Shown here piece by piece: positions 7,923 through 14,645 of a DNA stretch of 32,608 bases. Both the position numbers and the translations under genes were made by a program. Each line of letters opens with the position of its first letter. Within the stretch, counting starts at the first letter, position 1. The notes under the pieces are model-generated. The model was given only the letters and a program-made list of their open reading frames with translations. It ran no database searches and was not told the origin of the DNA. Source of the DNA: Oxalobacteraceae bacterium OM1 (GTDB lineage: Bacteria > Pseudomonadota > Gammaproteobacteria > Burkholderiales > Burkholderiaceae_D). The stretch spans positions 1 to 32,608 of the forward strand of contig SPQI01000141.1 in the NCBI GenBank assembly GCA_004570315.1. The letters are read 5' to 3'.

Positions 7923-9107
7923 TCAGTTCGGGTCCACGCATTTTGTTATGGCTCTCATGATAAACCGGGCTATCAGGTCGTTGTCGCGATGGGCACTGAA
8001 CTGGACCTTAAGCTCGGCTAGCGCGGCCTCGACGAATGGCCGCAACTTCGATGTGGGTGGGTTGGCTGCAATCCAAGCATCGCAGAAGTCCTCGATTTCT
8101 CTGGAGACGGCAGTCCCTCCGATGAGTCGCTCCTGCTGGGCGCGCGTGGCTGCGACACGCACAGACGAAATGGTCATGAAATCTAGCCCTTCTGCCTGAA
8201 GCTGGTTCATCCAATCATTAAATAGCGCATTGCGGTCGGGCACGGCCTCCAGCGCCGCCAGAGCCGCGATAAATGAGCCCCTGGAAAACCCACGTTCCTT
8301 GACGAGTTCGTCGAACGACAGGCAGGTGTCGGTTCGCCGAGTCAGGGGAGAAATTTTCATTAGGAGCGATTCGACGAAGGCCTTGGCTTGACCCGCGTGC
8401 CCGGGGCTACGCTCGTTCAGCAAGTCCAGCGCTGCCTCAATTGCAGGCGCACTGAGGTTATCCGGGTGTATGGCGACCTTCTGGAGCTTGATGCGGGTCA
8501 GGTCCGGCGGCGGGCCACCGGGTGACAGCGAAGCAAAGGCGTCAGTCAACAGCTGCACATGGTCGGCTGCTAGGTCAGAGAGCGCGCAAGGCATCGTCGT
8601 TGCTGTTGAACTCCCGGTTTTAAGCGGGAAGTCGCAGCCCTGATTTGAGAGGAATACGCCCTCTACTGGCAGCGCCGTGAAAGCGTTCAAGCTTAGGTGC
8701 AGCTTGCCTAGAACGGATTCCGGGACCTTCTTGAAGTCGGGGGCCTTCGGCAACTTTGGTGGCGCAGCCTTTGCCTTAGCTCCCTTCGTCAAAAGTACCG
8801 GTGGAGCCTTGGGTTCAGAGGTGCCGGTGAGCACAGACCATGTCCAAGTGCCGGAATCCTTCTTCTTAACCTGGTAGACCTTCACCCGCGTCGGGGCTGT
8901 CACGGAGTCAAGCTCGGCAACATCCTGAACGGATTCGAAGAGGAGTAGAAAGTCCGGCTCATTGGCCTTCTCCAACTCCATCATTCGGAAGACGGCCCAG
9001 ATGCGCGAAAAGTCGACGCCTTTGGCCCCGTGCCCTCCGCCGGACTCAGAGTACTTGGGATTGTTTGCAACGGACAAAAGCTCCGATGCGCCGATGGTAC
9101 TACGCAA
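7923..9107 (-). CDS. lmuA: Cap4/DUF4297-type endonuclease, LmuA-like effector
   Basis: This is a 394-residue protein. The N-terminus carries the DUF4297 (Cap4 dsDNA endonuclease) pattern: GGGHGAKGVDFSRIWAVF at about 23-40, LLFESVQD with Glu58 and Asp62, and VYQVKKK with Gln79 and Lys81. A Lys/Pro/Ala-rich linker near 95-125 leads to an all-helical C-terminal part that would bind the SMC partner. In Lamassu-Cap4 systems this subunit cuts DNA non-specifically after activation, causing abortive infection. TTG 9107 is the first possible start after an in-frame TAA, and GTGAGGA lies just upstream as a ribosome-binding site. A consensus -10 box with a palindrome precedes the gene. The lmuA-lmuB pair without lmuC matches the two-gene form. 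Confidence 0.8.
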   Translation of the reverse strand: MRSTIGASELLSVANNPKYSESGGGHGAKGVDFSRIWAVFRMMELEKANEPDFLLLFESVQDVAELDSVTAPTRVKVYQVKKKDSGTWTWSVLTGTSEPKAPPVLLTKGAKAKAAPPKLPKAPDFKKVPESVLGKLHLSLNAFTALPVEGVFLSNQGCDFPLKTGSSTATTMPCALSDLAADHVQLLTDAFASLSPGGPPPDLTRIKLQKVAIHPDNLSAPAIEAALDLLNERSPGHAGQAKAFVESLLMKISPLTRRTDTCLSFDELVKERGFSRGSFIAALAALEAVPDRNALFNDWMNQLQAEGLDFMTISSVRVAATRAQQERLIGGTAVSREIEDFCDAWIAANPPTSKLRPFVEAALAELKVQFSAHRDNDLIARFIMRAITKCVDPN

Positions 9108-9165
9108 GCCGTCCTCACTATCCGCTTCCGTTTACACGGAGCAATTCTTGTTTTTAGTACGTCTC

Positions 9166-9195
9166 ATTATAGTTGTGACCGCTAGTTCGTCACAA
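9166..9195 (-). promoter_or_regulatory. Predicted promoter of the Lamassu-like operon
   Basis: On the minus strand a perfect -10 TATAAT (9166-9171) is preceded by TTGTGA (9190-9195) as -35, with an 18-bp spacer. The start of transcription would fall near 9158, about 50 nt before the TTG start codon of the nuclease gene. Confidence 0.6.
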
Positions 9196-9196
9196 C
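9172..9196. promoter_or_regulatory. Perfect palindrome GTTGTGAC-N9-GTCACAAC between -35 and -10
   Basis: The half-sites 9172-9179 and 9189-9196 are perfect reverse complements with a 9-nt spacer. The palindrome starts directly at the -10 box and covers the -35 hexamer, the classic place for a repressor operator. No regulator gene is adjacent to the operon, so the binding protein is unknown. Confidence 0.6.
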
Positions 9197-9503
9197 GCAT
9201 TGGAACATGCATTGTATTCATGAACTGCAGACGCTCCAAGGTGATTTTTCGCTCTTGAGCAATTTAGCAAATGTGTTGTGTCGACTGCTTGAGAATCCGC
9301 CGCGGCCTTCGCGAGACGAGCGACCGCACTCTAGCCTTGAGCAATCACTTGCGAGGATGCTTTCAAGGACTGCTTCTGCCCGCACCCGGCCGAATGCCTG
9401 TTCAGTTGCAATGGCAGCTCTGTGCCGCTTTTCTGCCATTCAAATTTGCGGTGCGGACTTCCGAGCCTGGCCCACAACGGTCCTTTGCCTCTCCCAAAGC
9501 GGC
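9197..9503. other. Stretch without a recognisable gene
   Basis: Only short frames without family resemblance are present. The right part, near 9420-9500, looks like the gene-poor sequence that often sits between integron cassettes. I see no further attC-like fold here. Confidence 0.4.
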
Positions 9504-9577
9504 CGTCCAATGCTAGAGCTCAGCGGGTGATAAAAAGCGCAGTTTTTTGACGGCCCGCGGAGACGAAATGTTAGGTG
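9504..9577 (-). other. attC-like site of cassette 5 (zinc-finger gene)
   Basis: On the minus strand R'' is ACCTAAC (9570-9576), matching RYYYAAC. R' is ATTGGAC (9505-9511), one base off GTTRRRY. The inner arms CCGCGGG and CCCGCTGAGCTC pair imperfectly. The R'-side arm resembles that of the site at 12345. Confidence 0.65.
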
Positions 9578-9648
9578 GCATTTCTCCGCACCACCGTTTG
9601 ATTGACTATTCGTCGGTTGATCTTCTTCTTCCACTCAAGCTGCTTTGT

Positions 9649-10035
9649 TTAGAGGACTCGCTTTCTTCGAGTCTGCATCAGGAACTTGTATTCAGATTCA
9701 AAGATGTACCCAAGTTGATATGCGTGAATTATCAAGTCCTCGTTTGCATTTGCGGCTTCATCGTCGATGATCCGTCGCAGCCCCGCGAATAGGTTTCCTG
9801 TATCAATTCCGATGAATTTGTTTACGCAAACGTTCCCGACGTATGTCTTGTTACCGTTCAATTGATTCTGGATGTAGCAAAGCTCCTTGATCTCTTTGCC
9901 ACAAGGACAATTGTCCCAATCCTCCTGAACTTCGATTCCAACAAGCCGCCATTCGTTTTTGACATCACTCCAATCCGACGCATTCGAAAGCGGAAGGATG
10001 TGGGCCTTCAATTTTTCAAAGTTATGTTCGGCCAT
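9649..10035 (-). CDS. Cassette-encoded hypothetical protein with a Cys-rich zinc-binding core
   Basis: This is a 128-residue soluble protein of no family I can name with confidence. The central motif W-x2-C-x-C-G-K with Cys43 and Cys45, Cys53 in ELCYI, and Cys70 in VGNVCVNKF gives four ligands in a treble-clef-like spacing. It is followed by a helical C-terminus. The ATG at 10035 has a good ribosome-binding site, CCAGGAG, and lies 22 nt after the cassette junction GTTAGGT, as expected for an integron cassette gene. An attC-like site follows its stop at some distance. The role is unknown; nucleic-acid binding is only a guess from the fold type. Confidence 0.75.
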   Translation of the reverse strand: MAEHNFEKLKAHILPLSNASDWSDVKNEWRLVGIEVQEDWDNCPCGKEIKELCYIQNQLNGNKTYVGNVCVNKFIGIDTGNLFAGLRRIIDDEAANANEDLIIHAYQLGYIFESEYKFLMQTRRKRVL

Positions 10036-10056
10036 CGCTAACTCCTGGTGGATGAC

Positions 10057-10123
10057 ACCTAACGTCTGAATTCACCGGCCTAGCCCGCCTTTCGCGCAGG
10101 TCCGGTGGAACGAGAGGTTAGCG
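10057..10123 (-). other. attC site of cassette 4 (CHAT-like gene)
   Basis: On the minus strand R'' CGCTAAC (10117-10123) and R' GTTAGGT (10057-10063, perfect GTTRRRY) bracket strongly complementary arms, GTTCCACCGG and CCGGTGAATTC, with a few unpaired bases. This is the clearest attC in the array, 67 bp long. It lies 14 bp after the stop of the CHAT-like gene. Confidence 0.85.
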
Positions 10124-10137
10124 AGCATAGGTGTCCT

Positions 10138-10962
10138 TCATGCGATGTACTCAATGGGAAAACGATTTGAATGGTCTGGAAAGATGTCATACATGAAGAA
10201 TGTCTGTCGGTAGCGTGCGAACGCAATAGGTTCGTGAGCGATTAACCTACTCAGGAGTTGTTCCATTGAGGGGAGTGGTGTGACACCAGACTCACGAAGG
10301 CGGGCCCTCATTCGCGCCCCTCGCTTCTCAAGAGCTGCGGTGGTGCAGTGTTCACTTTTGTAGCTGCGCCACGCCTCCTCGAACAGGCCTTGCGCAGTCG
10401 TCCGCCAAAAGAGCCCCGGAGTTGTAGCTTGCTCCATGGCTTTTACGGCATCGGCAGGTGACTTGGTCCGGAGGAGTGTTAAGTACAATGCAACGTAGGC
10501 TTTCTCTAGTTCCCCAGCGGTCAGCGTACGGGTTGGGCCGATAAGTCCCCAGAACGGCGCTCGGTCGCCCATCCGCATTACCTTGGCCAATGCCCCACCG
10601 GTACAAGCTGCGACTGCAATCATTAGGTTGAGACCAGTCGCTACGTTTAGCTCCGTAATGGGAATTTTTATTTCGTCCCAGTCGACGAGAGAACCATCAG
10701 CAAACTGAAAGCCGTCTTCGTTCCCATGGCACTCAATGTGCAGCATTGGAATAACATCGTGCTGTTCCGCATCTTCCTTGGCCATCAAAAGGCACTGGAA
10801 GAACTCCGCGGCATTTTCAACCCGTATGTATCGGACATCCGGCGAGGGAGAGTATGCAGATGCATGGGGCTCCAAATCTTCGAACAGGCGCCTCGCGGTG
10901 TTGTACTCACCTTTAGGAATCGAATCAATGACCAAGATTTGGTTGAAGCGGTTGGAATTCAT
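10138..10962 (-). CDS. Cassette-encoded CHAT/caspase-like cysteine peptidase
   Basis: This is a 274-residue protein with the His/Cys dyad layout of clan CD peptidases (CHAT/caspase-like). A hydrophobic strand leads into ECHGNEDG with His79-Gly80, and about 40 residues later a second strand LMIAVAAC ends in Cys120-Thr-Gly-Gly. A helical C-terminal half of about 140 residues, possibly substrate- or partner-binding, follows. There is no signal peptide or TPR. In defence contexts CHAT peptidases act as effectors that cut a host or partner protein after activation. Here no sensor gene is fused, and each neighbour has its own attC, so the gene was acquired singly. The ATG at 10962 lies just after the cassette junction GTTAGCG. 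Catalysis is inferred from the dyad only. Confidence 0.7.
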   Translation of the reverse strand: MNSNRFNQILVIDSIPKGEYNTARRLFEDLEPHASAYSPSPDVRYIRVENAAEFFQCLLMAKEDAEQHDVIPMLHIECHGNEDGFQFADGSLVDWDEIKIPITELNVATGLNLMIAVAACTGGALAKVMRMGDRAPFWGLIGPTRTLTAGELEKAYVALYLTLLRTKSPADAVKAMEQATTPGLFWRTTAQGLFEEAWRSYKSEHCTTAALEKRGARMRARLRESGVTPLPSMEQLLSRLIAHEPIAFARYRQTFFMYDIFPDHSNRFPIEYIA

Positions 10963-10969
10963 GCGTCCT

Positions 10970-11026
10970 CGCTAACGACAGCGATAACCAGCGGGATAGC
11001 CGTCTGTGTTGATTAAATGGTTAGAG
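10970..11026 (-). other. attC-like site of cassette 3 (first HEPN-like gene)
   Basis: On the minus strand R'' CTCTAAC (11020-11026) overlaps the stop codon of the HEPN-like gene. R' is GTTAGCG (10970-10976). The inner arms (GTGTT, CAG, CGG and their partners) pair with extrahelical bases. The site is 57 bp long. Confidence 0.7.
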
Positions 11027-11719
11027 CGCATCGAACTGATCCTTAAACGTTCCCATTCGTGGCCCAACGTTTGCTCGCCGCTCAAAATCCAGAAAAAATT
11101 TCAACACACTCTTCACCACCCACGCAACAGTTGCGTGACTAGTCCATCCTTGTGGGAATAGTGGTTCCGACGAGGGGAAAAATGGACTTAAGGTTGCGCG
11201 ATGCTTCAAATGCGAGGAGAGCTTTGCATGTTCCTCTCGCGCACTGAACCACTCCGGCTTGAAGTGAATTAACCCGTTCCGAAGGCGAATTATTGCGCCA
11301 ACATCTTGGTAAGGACTAATGCCGCGCTCAAAAGGCTCACCATTTTTTATAAGCAGGGCGAACTCAAACTTTTCCAGAATGGGTTTTTGCTCGAACAACT
11401 CCCAAAGCTTCACCATTACCTCCTCTCGTAGCTCGGGAAAAACGGTCGCGTGATCAATGAAGAGCTCGTTGGCGTATGATTCCAAGGAAGCGGTAGCTGC
11501 AAAAACCGCTCCACACGCACTGGCAAAAATATCACGCCAGAATTCTCCAAGTTCTTCATTGGCATGCTTCGTTTCCAGCTCACCGACTCGACGCGATAAA
11601 GACGCAGCGGAAAGCAAATGTGGAACGCTCATGTTGATGCGCGTATCGGCAGTTGCTTGTACCGTCAAAGGCGAAAGTGTGGCAGCCACCTGAGCCTCAA
11701 TTTTGTTTGGCGCTTCCAT
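11021..11719 (-). CDS. Cassette-encoded HEPN-like protein (RNGLIH motif)
   Basis: This is a 232-residue, largely helical protein. The segment IIRLRNGLIHFKPEW contains Arg147-Asn148-x3-His152, the RNxxxH (R-x4-H) active-site motif of HEPN ribonucleases, placed as usual after a long helical region. HEPN proteins commonly act as toxins or defence effectors that cleave RNA. The ATG at 11719 follows the attC-like site of the upstream cassette closely. The stop codon lies inside its own attC. No nucleotidyltransferase antitoxin of the MNT type is adjacent, which is unusual for a HEPN toxin. The motif is a direct observation; RNase activity is inference. Confidence 0.7.
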   Translation of the reverse strand: MEAPNKIEAQVAATLSPLTVQATADTRINMSVPHLLSAASLSRRVGELETKHANEELGEFWRDIFASACGAVFAATASLESYANELFIDHATVFPELREEVMVKLWELFEQKPILEKFEFALLIKNGEPFERGISPYQDVGAIIRLRNGLIHFKPEWFSAREEHAKLSSHLKHRATLSPFFPSSEPLFPQGWTSHATVAWVVKSVLKFFLDFERRANVGPRMGTFKDQFDAL

Positions 11720-11722
11720 ATT

Positions 11723-11793
11723 TCACTCTGACGTTGGAGGTAAATGGCCTCGCGGGCTTTTGCGCGAGGTCCATGTTGACCGAGTGGTTGGAC
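11723..11793 (-). other. Degenerate attC-like site of cassette 2 (second HEPN-like gene)
   Basis: On the minus strand R'' GTCCAAC (11787-11793) is a perfect RYYYAAC one base after the stop codon. A CCTCGCG/CGCGAGG stem follows, and the far arm ends CAGAGTG, pairing with CACTC. The R' core is not recognisable and the far arm is about 8 nt longer, so the site looks damaged. Confidence 0.5.
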
Positions 11794-11794
11794 C

Positions 11795-12331
11795 TCACTT
11801 CGCCTCCGGAAAAAGTTGGTTGATGATTTCAGCGCAGTTGCGTAACGTGAATAACGAGCCCGGATGCAGCATAAAGCTGCCGTGCGCCAACTCATTTCGC
11901 AGCGACGAAACAAAGTTTGGTAATTTGGCGCTGTACTGTATTGGGTCTTCGTCGCAAACCTCTATATGCGAAAACCCTTTGTCGGTGATTACTCCACTTT
12001 CGACTGCAAACGCCAACAACTTGTTGAGTGCACCCTTTGCTTCGGGGAAGCGCAAACGTAGAGCCATCTCTACGGTGGAAAATGCCTTTAACTCCGCAAC
12101 CTGATGGAGTGGGTAGTAGAGCCAAGCGTAGACGCCGAGCATTAGAGCAATGTTGAATTGGCTTCTTACGTCCTCAGGTGCTGCACTCGAAAGCGAAATA
12201 TCCGTGACTAACTGGTACCGATCGCTCAATGTGATCGGAGTAACTTCGTTCGTAGAAACACGCCACAGGACAAAATTAGCCCAGCGTTCGTCAGACTCAA
12301 GCAGCGTCGAGAATGGCTTTAATTCTTCCAT
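11795..12331 (-). CDS. Cassette-encoded second HEPN-like protein (RNELAH motif)
   Basis: This protein has 178 residues from ATG 12331; a GTG at 12340 would add three. It is predicted helical throughout, and SSLRNELAHGSF near the C-terminus supplies Arg-Asn-x3-His, the HEPN R-x4-H motif. The motif lies about 30 residues from the C-terminus, unlike the neighbouring cassette protein, and the two show no clear overall similarity, so they are not a recent duplication. A role in RNA cleavage or in sequestering a partner is plausible from the family, but nothing else in the sequence supports a specific function. The gene has its own attC, so it is an independent cassette. Confidence 0.65.
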   Translation of the reverse strand: MEELKPFSTLLESDERWANFVLWRVSTNEVTPITLSDRYQLVTDISLSSAAPEDVRSQFNIALMLGVYAWLYYPLHQVAELKAFSTVEMALRLRFPEAKGALNKLLAFAVESGVITDKGFSHIEVCDEDPIQYSAKLPNFVSSLRNELAHGSFMLHPGSLFTLRNCAEIINQLFPEAK

Positions 12332-12344
12332 GAGCGGCACTGAG

Positions 12345-12398
12345 GTCTAATGCCGAGCTGACCCACGCGAAGTGTGGGTGTCGAGCGACGAGTTAAAA
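12345..12398 (-). other. attC site of cassette 1 (membrane-protein gene)
   Basis: On the minus strand R'' is TTTTAAC (12392-12398) and R' is ATTAGAC (12345-12351, one base off GTTRRRY). They flank the arms TCGTCGCTCGAC and GTCAGCTCGGC and a CCCAC-N7-GTGGG apex stem. The arms strongly resemble classic attC sites. Confidence 0.75.
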
Positions 12399-12404
12399 AG
12401 CTTT

Positions 12405-12662
12405 TCATTCATCCGGCAGAAACCATGGGAGCCAAAATCCAAAATGGGCGGCCGTTTTGCAAGGCAATGCTGGCCTCAACCAAATTAATACCAAACCAGT
12501 TCCCATGCACGCGGCCACGAGCAAGATCTCGCGCTCAGGGTTGAAGTAGGCAAAGACCAGCGGAATGCCGAGAAGGGCTAAGCCGGCGAAGCAAAAGACA
12601 AATCGACCGCACTTCACTGCAAGCGGTGACGGTTCCTTGGCCTCAAAATGCCAATCTAACAT
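12405..12662 (-). CDS. Cassette-encoded small membrane protein
   Basis: This is an 85-residue protein starting at ATG 12662. A polar N-terminus of about 20 residues is followed by two hydrophobic segments at about 22-40 and 45-62, joined by the short polar loop NPERE, then a Trp/Phe/Pro-rich tail. This predicts a two-pass inner-membrane hairpin. It is the cassette next to the integrase remnant, so it would be the most recently acquired one. A longer frame reaching 13046 overlaps the integrase remnant and is rejected. No family or function is recognised. Confidence 0.6.
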   Translation of the reverse strand: MLDWHFEAKEPSPLAVKCGRFVFCFAGLALLGIPLVFAYFNPEREILLVAACMGTGLVLIWLRPALPCKTAAHFGFWLPWFLPDE

Positions 12663-12820
12663 GGCACCACGTCGTCTCACATCCCATATCCCTGTCCCGC
12701 CAAGCCGCTTGCAGCCGGCGCGACATCGACGATACATGTGCGTATGTACAGTATTAACAAAAGTGACAAGCCACGCAAGCCGCCGCTGACGTTCACATGC
12801 CTGCTGGACCAGGTCGGGAA

Positions 12821-13199
12821 ATGGTTGCTGCCGCGCTGGAAGCGAAATACCCGCGTGCCGGCCACGTGTGGGCGTGGCACTGAGTCTCTCCATTACCGAC
12901 CGTATCGACCGATCCCGGAACGGGATTGTGGCCGGGCATAAGCTGTATCCGGAGCGGCTGCAGCAGGCGCAAAGCGCGCGGTGGCGAAGGTCGGGATTGC
13001 CAAGCATGTGAGCGTGCATACCCTGGGGCATAGCTTTGCGACGCACTTACTCCAGGCCAATACCGACATCCGGGCCGTGCAGGAGCTGCTTGGCCCCAGC
13101 GATGTGAGTACCACGATGATCTACACCCATATGCTTAAGATTGCGCCTGGCAGGACGGCCAGCCCGTTAGAAAAACTGCTTCTGCCGACAGAGCTTTAG
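12821..13199 (+). pseudogene. intI: Integron integrase remnant (intI, C-terminal part, inactivated)
   Basis: The tail from about 12981 reads as an IntI C-terminus, including [18 protein letters not shown] and [13 protein letters not shown] with the nucleophile-region Tyr. Upstream, the frame starting ATG 12821 gives an IntI-like stretch ending WAWH at a TGA (12881-12883), where a Trp codon is expected. Later pieces (STDP, then [11 protein letters not shown] near 12940-12970) fall in different frames. The box-II HxxR Arg is Gly (HTLGHS) and the LLGHSD His is Pro (LLGPSD), so recombination would be lost even without the frameshifts. The N-terminal half and attI are missing. IntI normally inserts and excises the cassettes on its left. 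Confidence 0.8.
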
Positions 13200-13499
13200 C
13201 GAATGTCCGGAATTCGACTCGCCAGGCAACGCGTGAAATTTTGCTTATTGCCGAACTGTGTCCGCGATCTCATTCTTGTAATCGCCGTACAAGCTAGTTA
13301 GCGTTGATTGCATGAATTAGTCGCACTAACAAAACTGACCGATCTGGATAGTCGGTCCAATTTCGCAATAACTAAAGTCGCTTCATGACGCCTGCACACA
13401 TCCAGCGTCGCTCGGAGCTGCGGGCGCTTTGACAGGCGTCGTGCCCCTTTCCAGTTTCTATCTCGATAAACTCTTCAAGCAGTAACTAGTTCCGGCCGC
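13200..13499. other. Stretch without a gene
   Basis: No open frame with protein-like content and no clear repeat were seen between the integrase remnant and the next fragment. Confidence 0.4.
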
Positions 13500-13736
13500 T
13501 TAAAAGCTAGCGACCGTAGCGCGCTGAGCTTCCGAGACGACTATTGCTCTGTCGAAAGGTAAAACACGGAAGACTGCTTCGCCAAAGGATTGTCCATTAG
13601 CGGCCTTTCCAACCTTTCCGCCGACGCCCTTGATCGCTTCAAGAGCCGTCGTTATCGCCAAGTTAACTGCTTCTTGCTCCTCCGGCTTGGCATCAACTTT
13701 TATCTTGGAATTGTCAAAAAGCCGTTGAAACCAATA
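13500..13736 (-). pseudogene. C-terminal fragment of an unrecognised gene
   Basis: An open stretch of 78 codons ends in TAA at 13500-13502 and begins after a TGA, with no start codon. The protein-like sequence includes KVDAKPEEQEAVNLAI, GVGGKVGKAANGQSFGEAVF and RAIVVSEAQRATVASF. The composition is convincing for a real gene, but its 5' part is gone. I do not recognise the family. The following 13737-14150 contains no further gene. Confidence 0.45.
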
Positions 13737-14070
13737 TCACGCGTGTAATCGTGTCGAAGCTGTTAGTGGTGCGGAAATTGTTGCCCACGATGTGCTGGAA
13801 GATTGCATCCGTGCGCAACGAGTGCGCGGCTACGGATAATAGTCAAGCGCCTGTCGTTTGTCTCCATGATCGAACCTAGACGTTGCGTCCGAGAACCAGT
13901 TGCACTGCAGATGGAGCGCGGCGGCGAAAGTGATAAATCGTTCCGTGGCGTGATTCCGTTAAGAATTTTTCGATCATGTGTCATACCTATGTGCAACCCC
14001 GCGCAGGCGAACCGGCAACAAAAAAGCCATTGACCAATCGAATCAACGGATTATGTGCATTTGCCGGTGA

Positions 14071-14099
14071 TTGACTTAATCGCAACAGCGCAGTCTAGA
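14071..14099 (+). promoter_or_regulatory. Possible promoter upstream of the antitoxin-toxin pair
   Basis: A TTGACT (14071-14076) resembles a -35 box. The matching -10 at 17 bp (TCTAGA) is poor. A second candidate is the AT-rich TGTAAAATATATT near 14116-14128, close to TGTACA (14128-14133), which could be an operator half for the Xre protein. Confidence 0.25.
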
Positions 14100-14153
14100 C
14101 TTTCCAGCCTTGGGATGTAAAATATATTGTACATATCCGAAGGCGCTATCGTG

Positions 14154-14645
14154 ATGACCATTCAGAGGATCGGTAAAGAAGTTCATGACCGGCGGCAAGC
14201 CGTGGGGCTTACGCAAGCGCGGCTTGCGAAGCTCGCTGACCTATCCAGGCAAACCGTGCAGCGTCTCGAAGCTGGGACTATCCAAGACTTGAGCTTTCAA
14301 CGCCTTGCGAAGTTGTTGAGTGTCCTTGGCTTGAGCTTTGATGCTCCGAGCACCGCTGCAAGGAAAAACAAGAGAGGGCTCTGGATGGCGGCCAAAACGT
14401 CCAGTGTGAGTTACCGCCGGGAGCTGGGCAGTGAACAGTTGGAACGTGCTCTGACAAGTGGCCAAGTGCCTTCTGGCTTGGAATCCAACCTGCTGCATTT
14501 TCTCGATGAAGCGCCTGTCGAAATAGTGGTGATGGCGGTTGAAGAAGCGGCGCAAAGGCAATCGGATAATCCCGCCAAAGTTTGGGCAAATGTTGCTAGG
14601 CTGGCGAAGGCGCTTGGTGCCAATCGAAGCGACTTGTGGGCATGA
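14154..14645 (+). CDS. Xre-family HTH antitoxin of an AbiE-like module
   Basis: This is a 163-residue protein from ATG 14154, with GAAGG about ten bases upstream. A longer TTG reading exists. The N-terminal HTH (about residues 5-60) contains RRQAVGLTQARLAKLADLSR and QTVQRLEAG, a typical Xre helix-turn-helix. The C-terminal half is helical and would bind the toxin. The stop codon overlaps the toxin start (ATGA at 14642-14645), so the two are translationally coupled. In type IV-like AbiE modules the antitoxin represses its own promoter and counters a nucleotidyltransferase toxin. This protein probably does both. Confidence 0.8.
   Translation: MTIQRIGKEVHDRRQAVGLTQARLAKLADLSRQTVQRLEAGTIQDLSFQRLAKLLSVLGLSFDAPSTAARKNKRGLWMAAKTSSVSYRRELGSEQLERALTSGQVPSGLESNLLHFLDEAPVEIVVMAVEEAAQRQSDNPAKVWANVARLAKALGANRSDLWA

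Larger units (their letters stand above)
9504..13199 (-). mobile_element. Decayed chromosomal integron: five-cassette array plus broken intI
   Basis: Five minus-strand genes, at 9649, 10138, 11021, 11795 and 12405, are each followed within a few bases by an attC-like imperfect inverted repeat. The array abuts an integron-integrase remnant on the plus strand, giving the divergent intI/cassette layout of integrons with the first cassette nearest intI. The attI site and the 5' end of intI are not recognisable. The cassette genes are open, whereas intI is inactivated. Confidence 0.75.

Noticed and set aside
10138-12662. Treating the CHAT-like, two HEPN-like and membrane-protein genes as one operonic defence system
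   Set aside because: Each gene is followed by its own attC-like site, so they were probably acquired separately; a joint function is possible but not supported.
12405-13046. 213-residue minus-strand frame extending over the integrase remnant
   Set aside because: Only the last 85 residues look like a protein; the upstream part overlaps the recognisable IntI remnant on the other strand.
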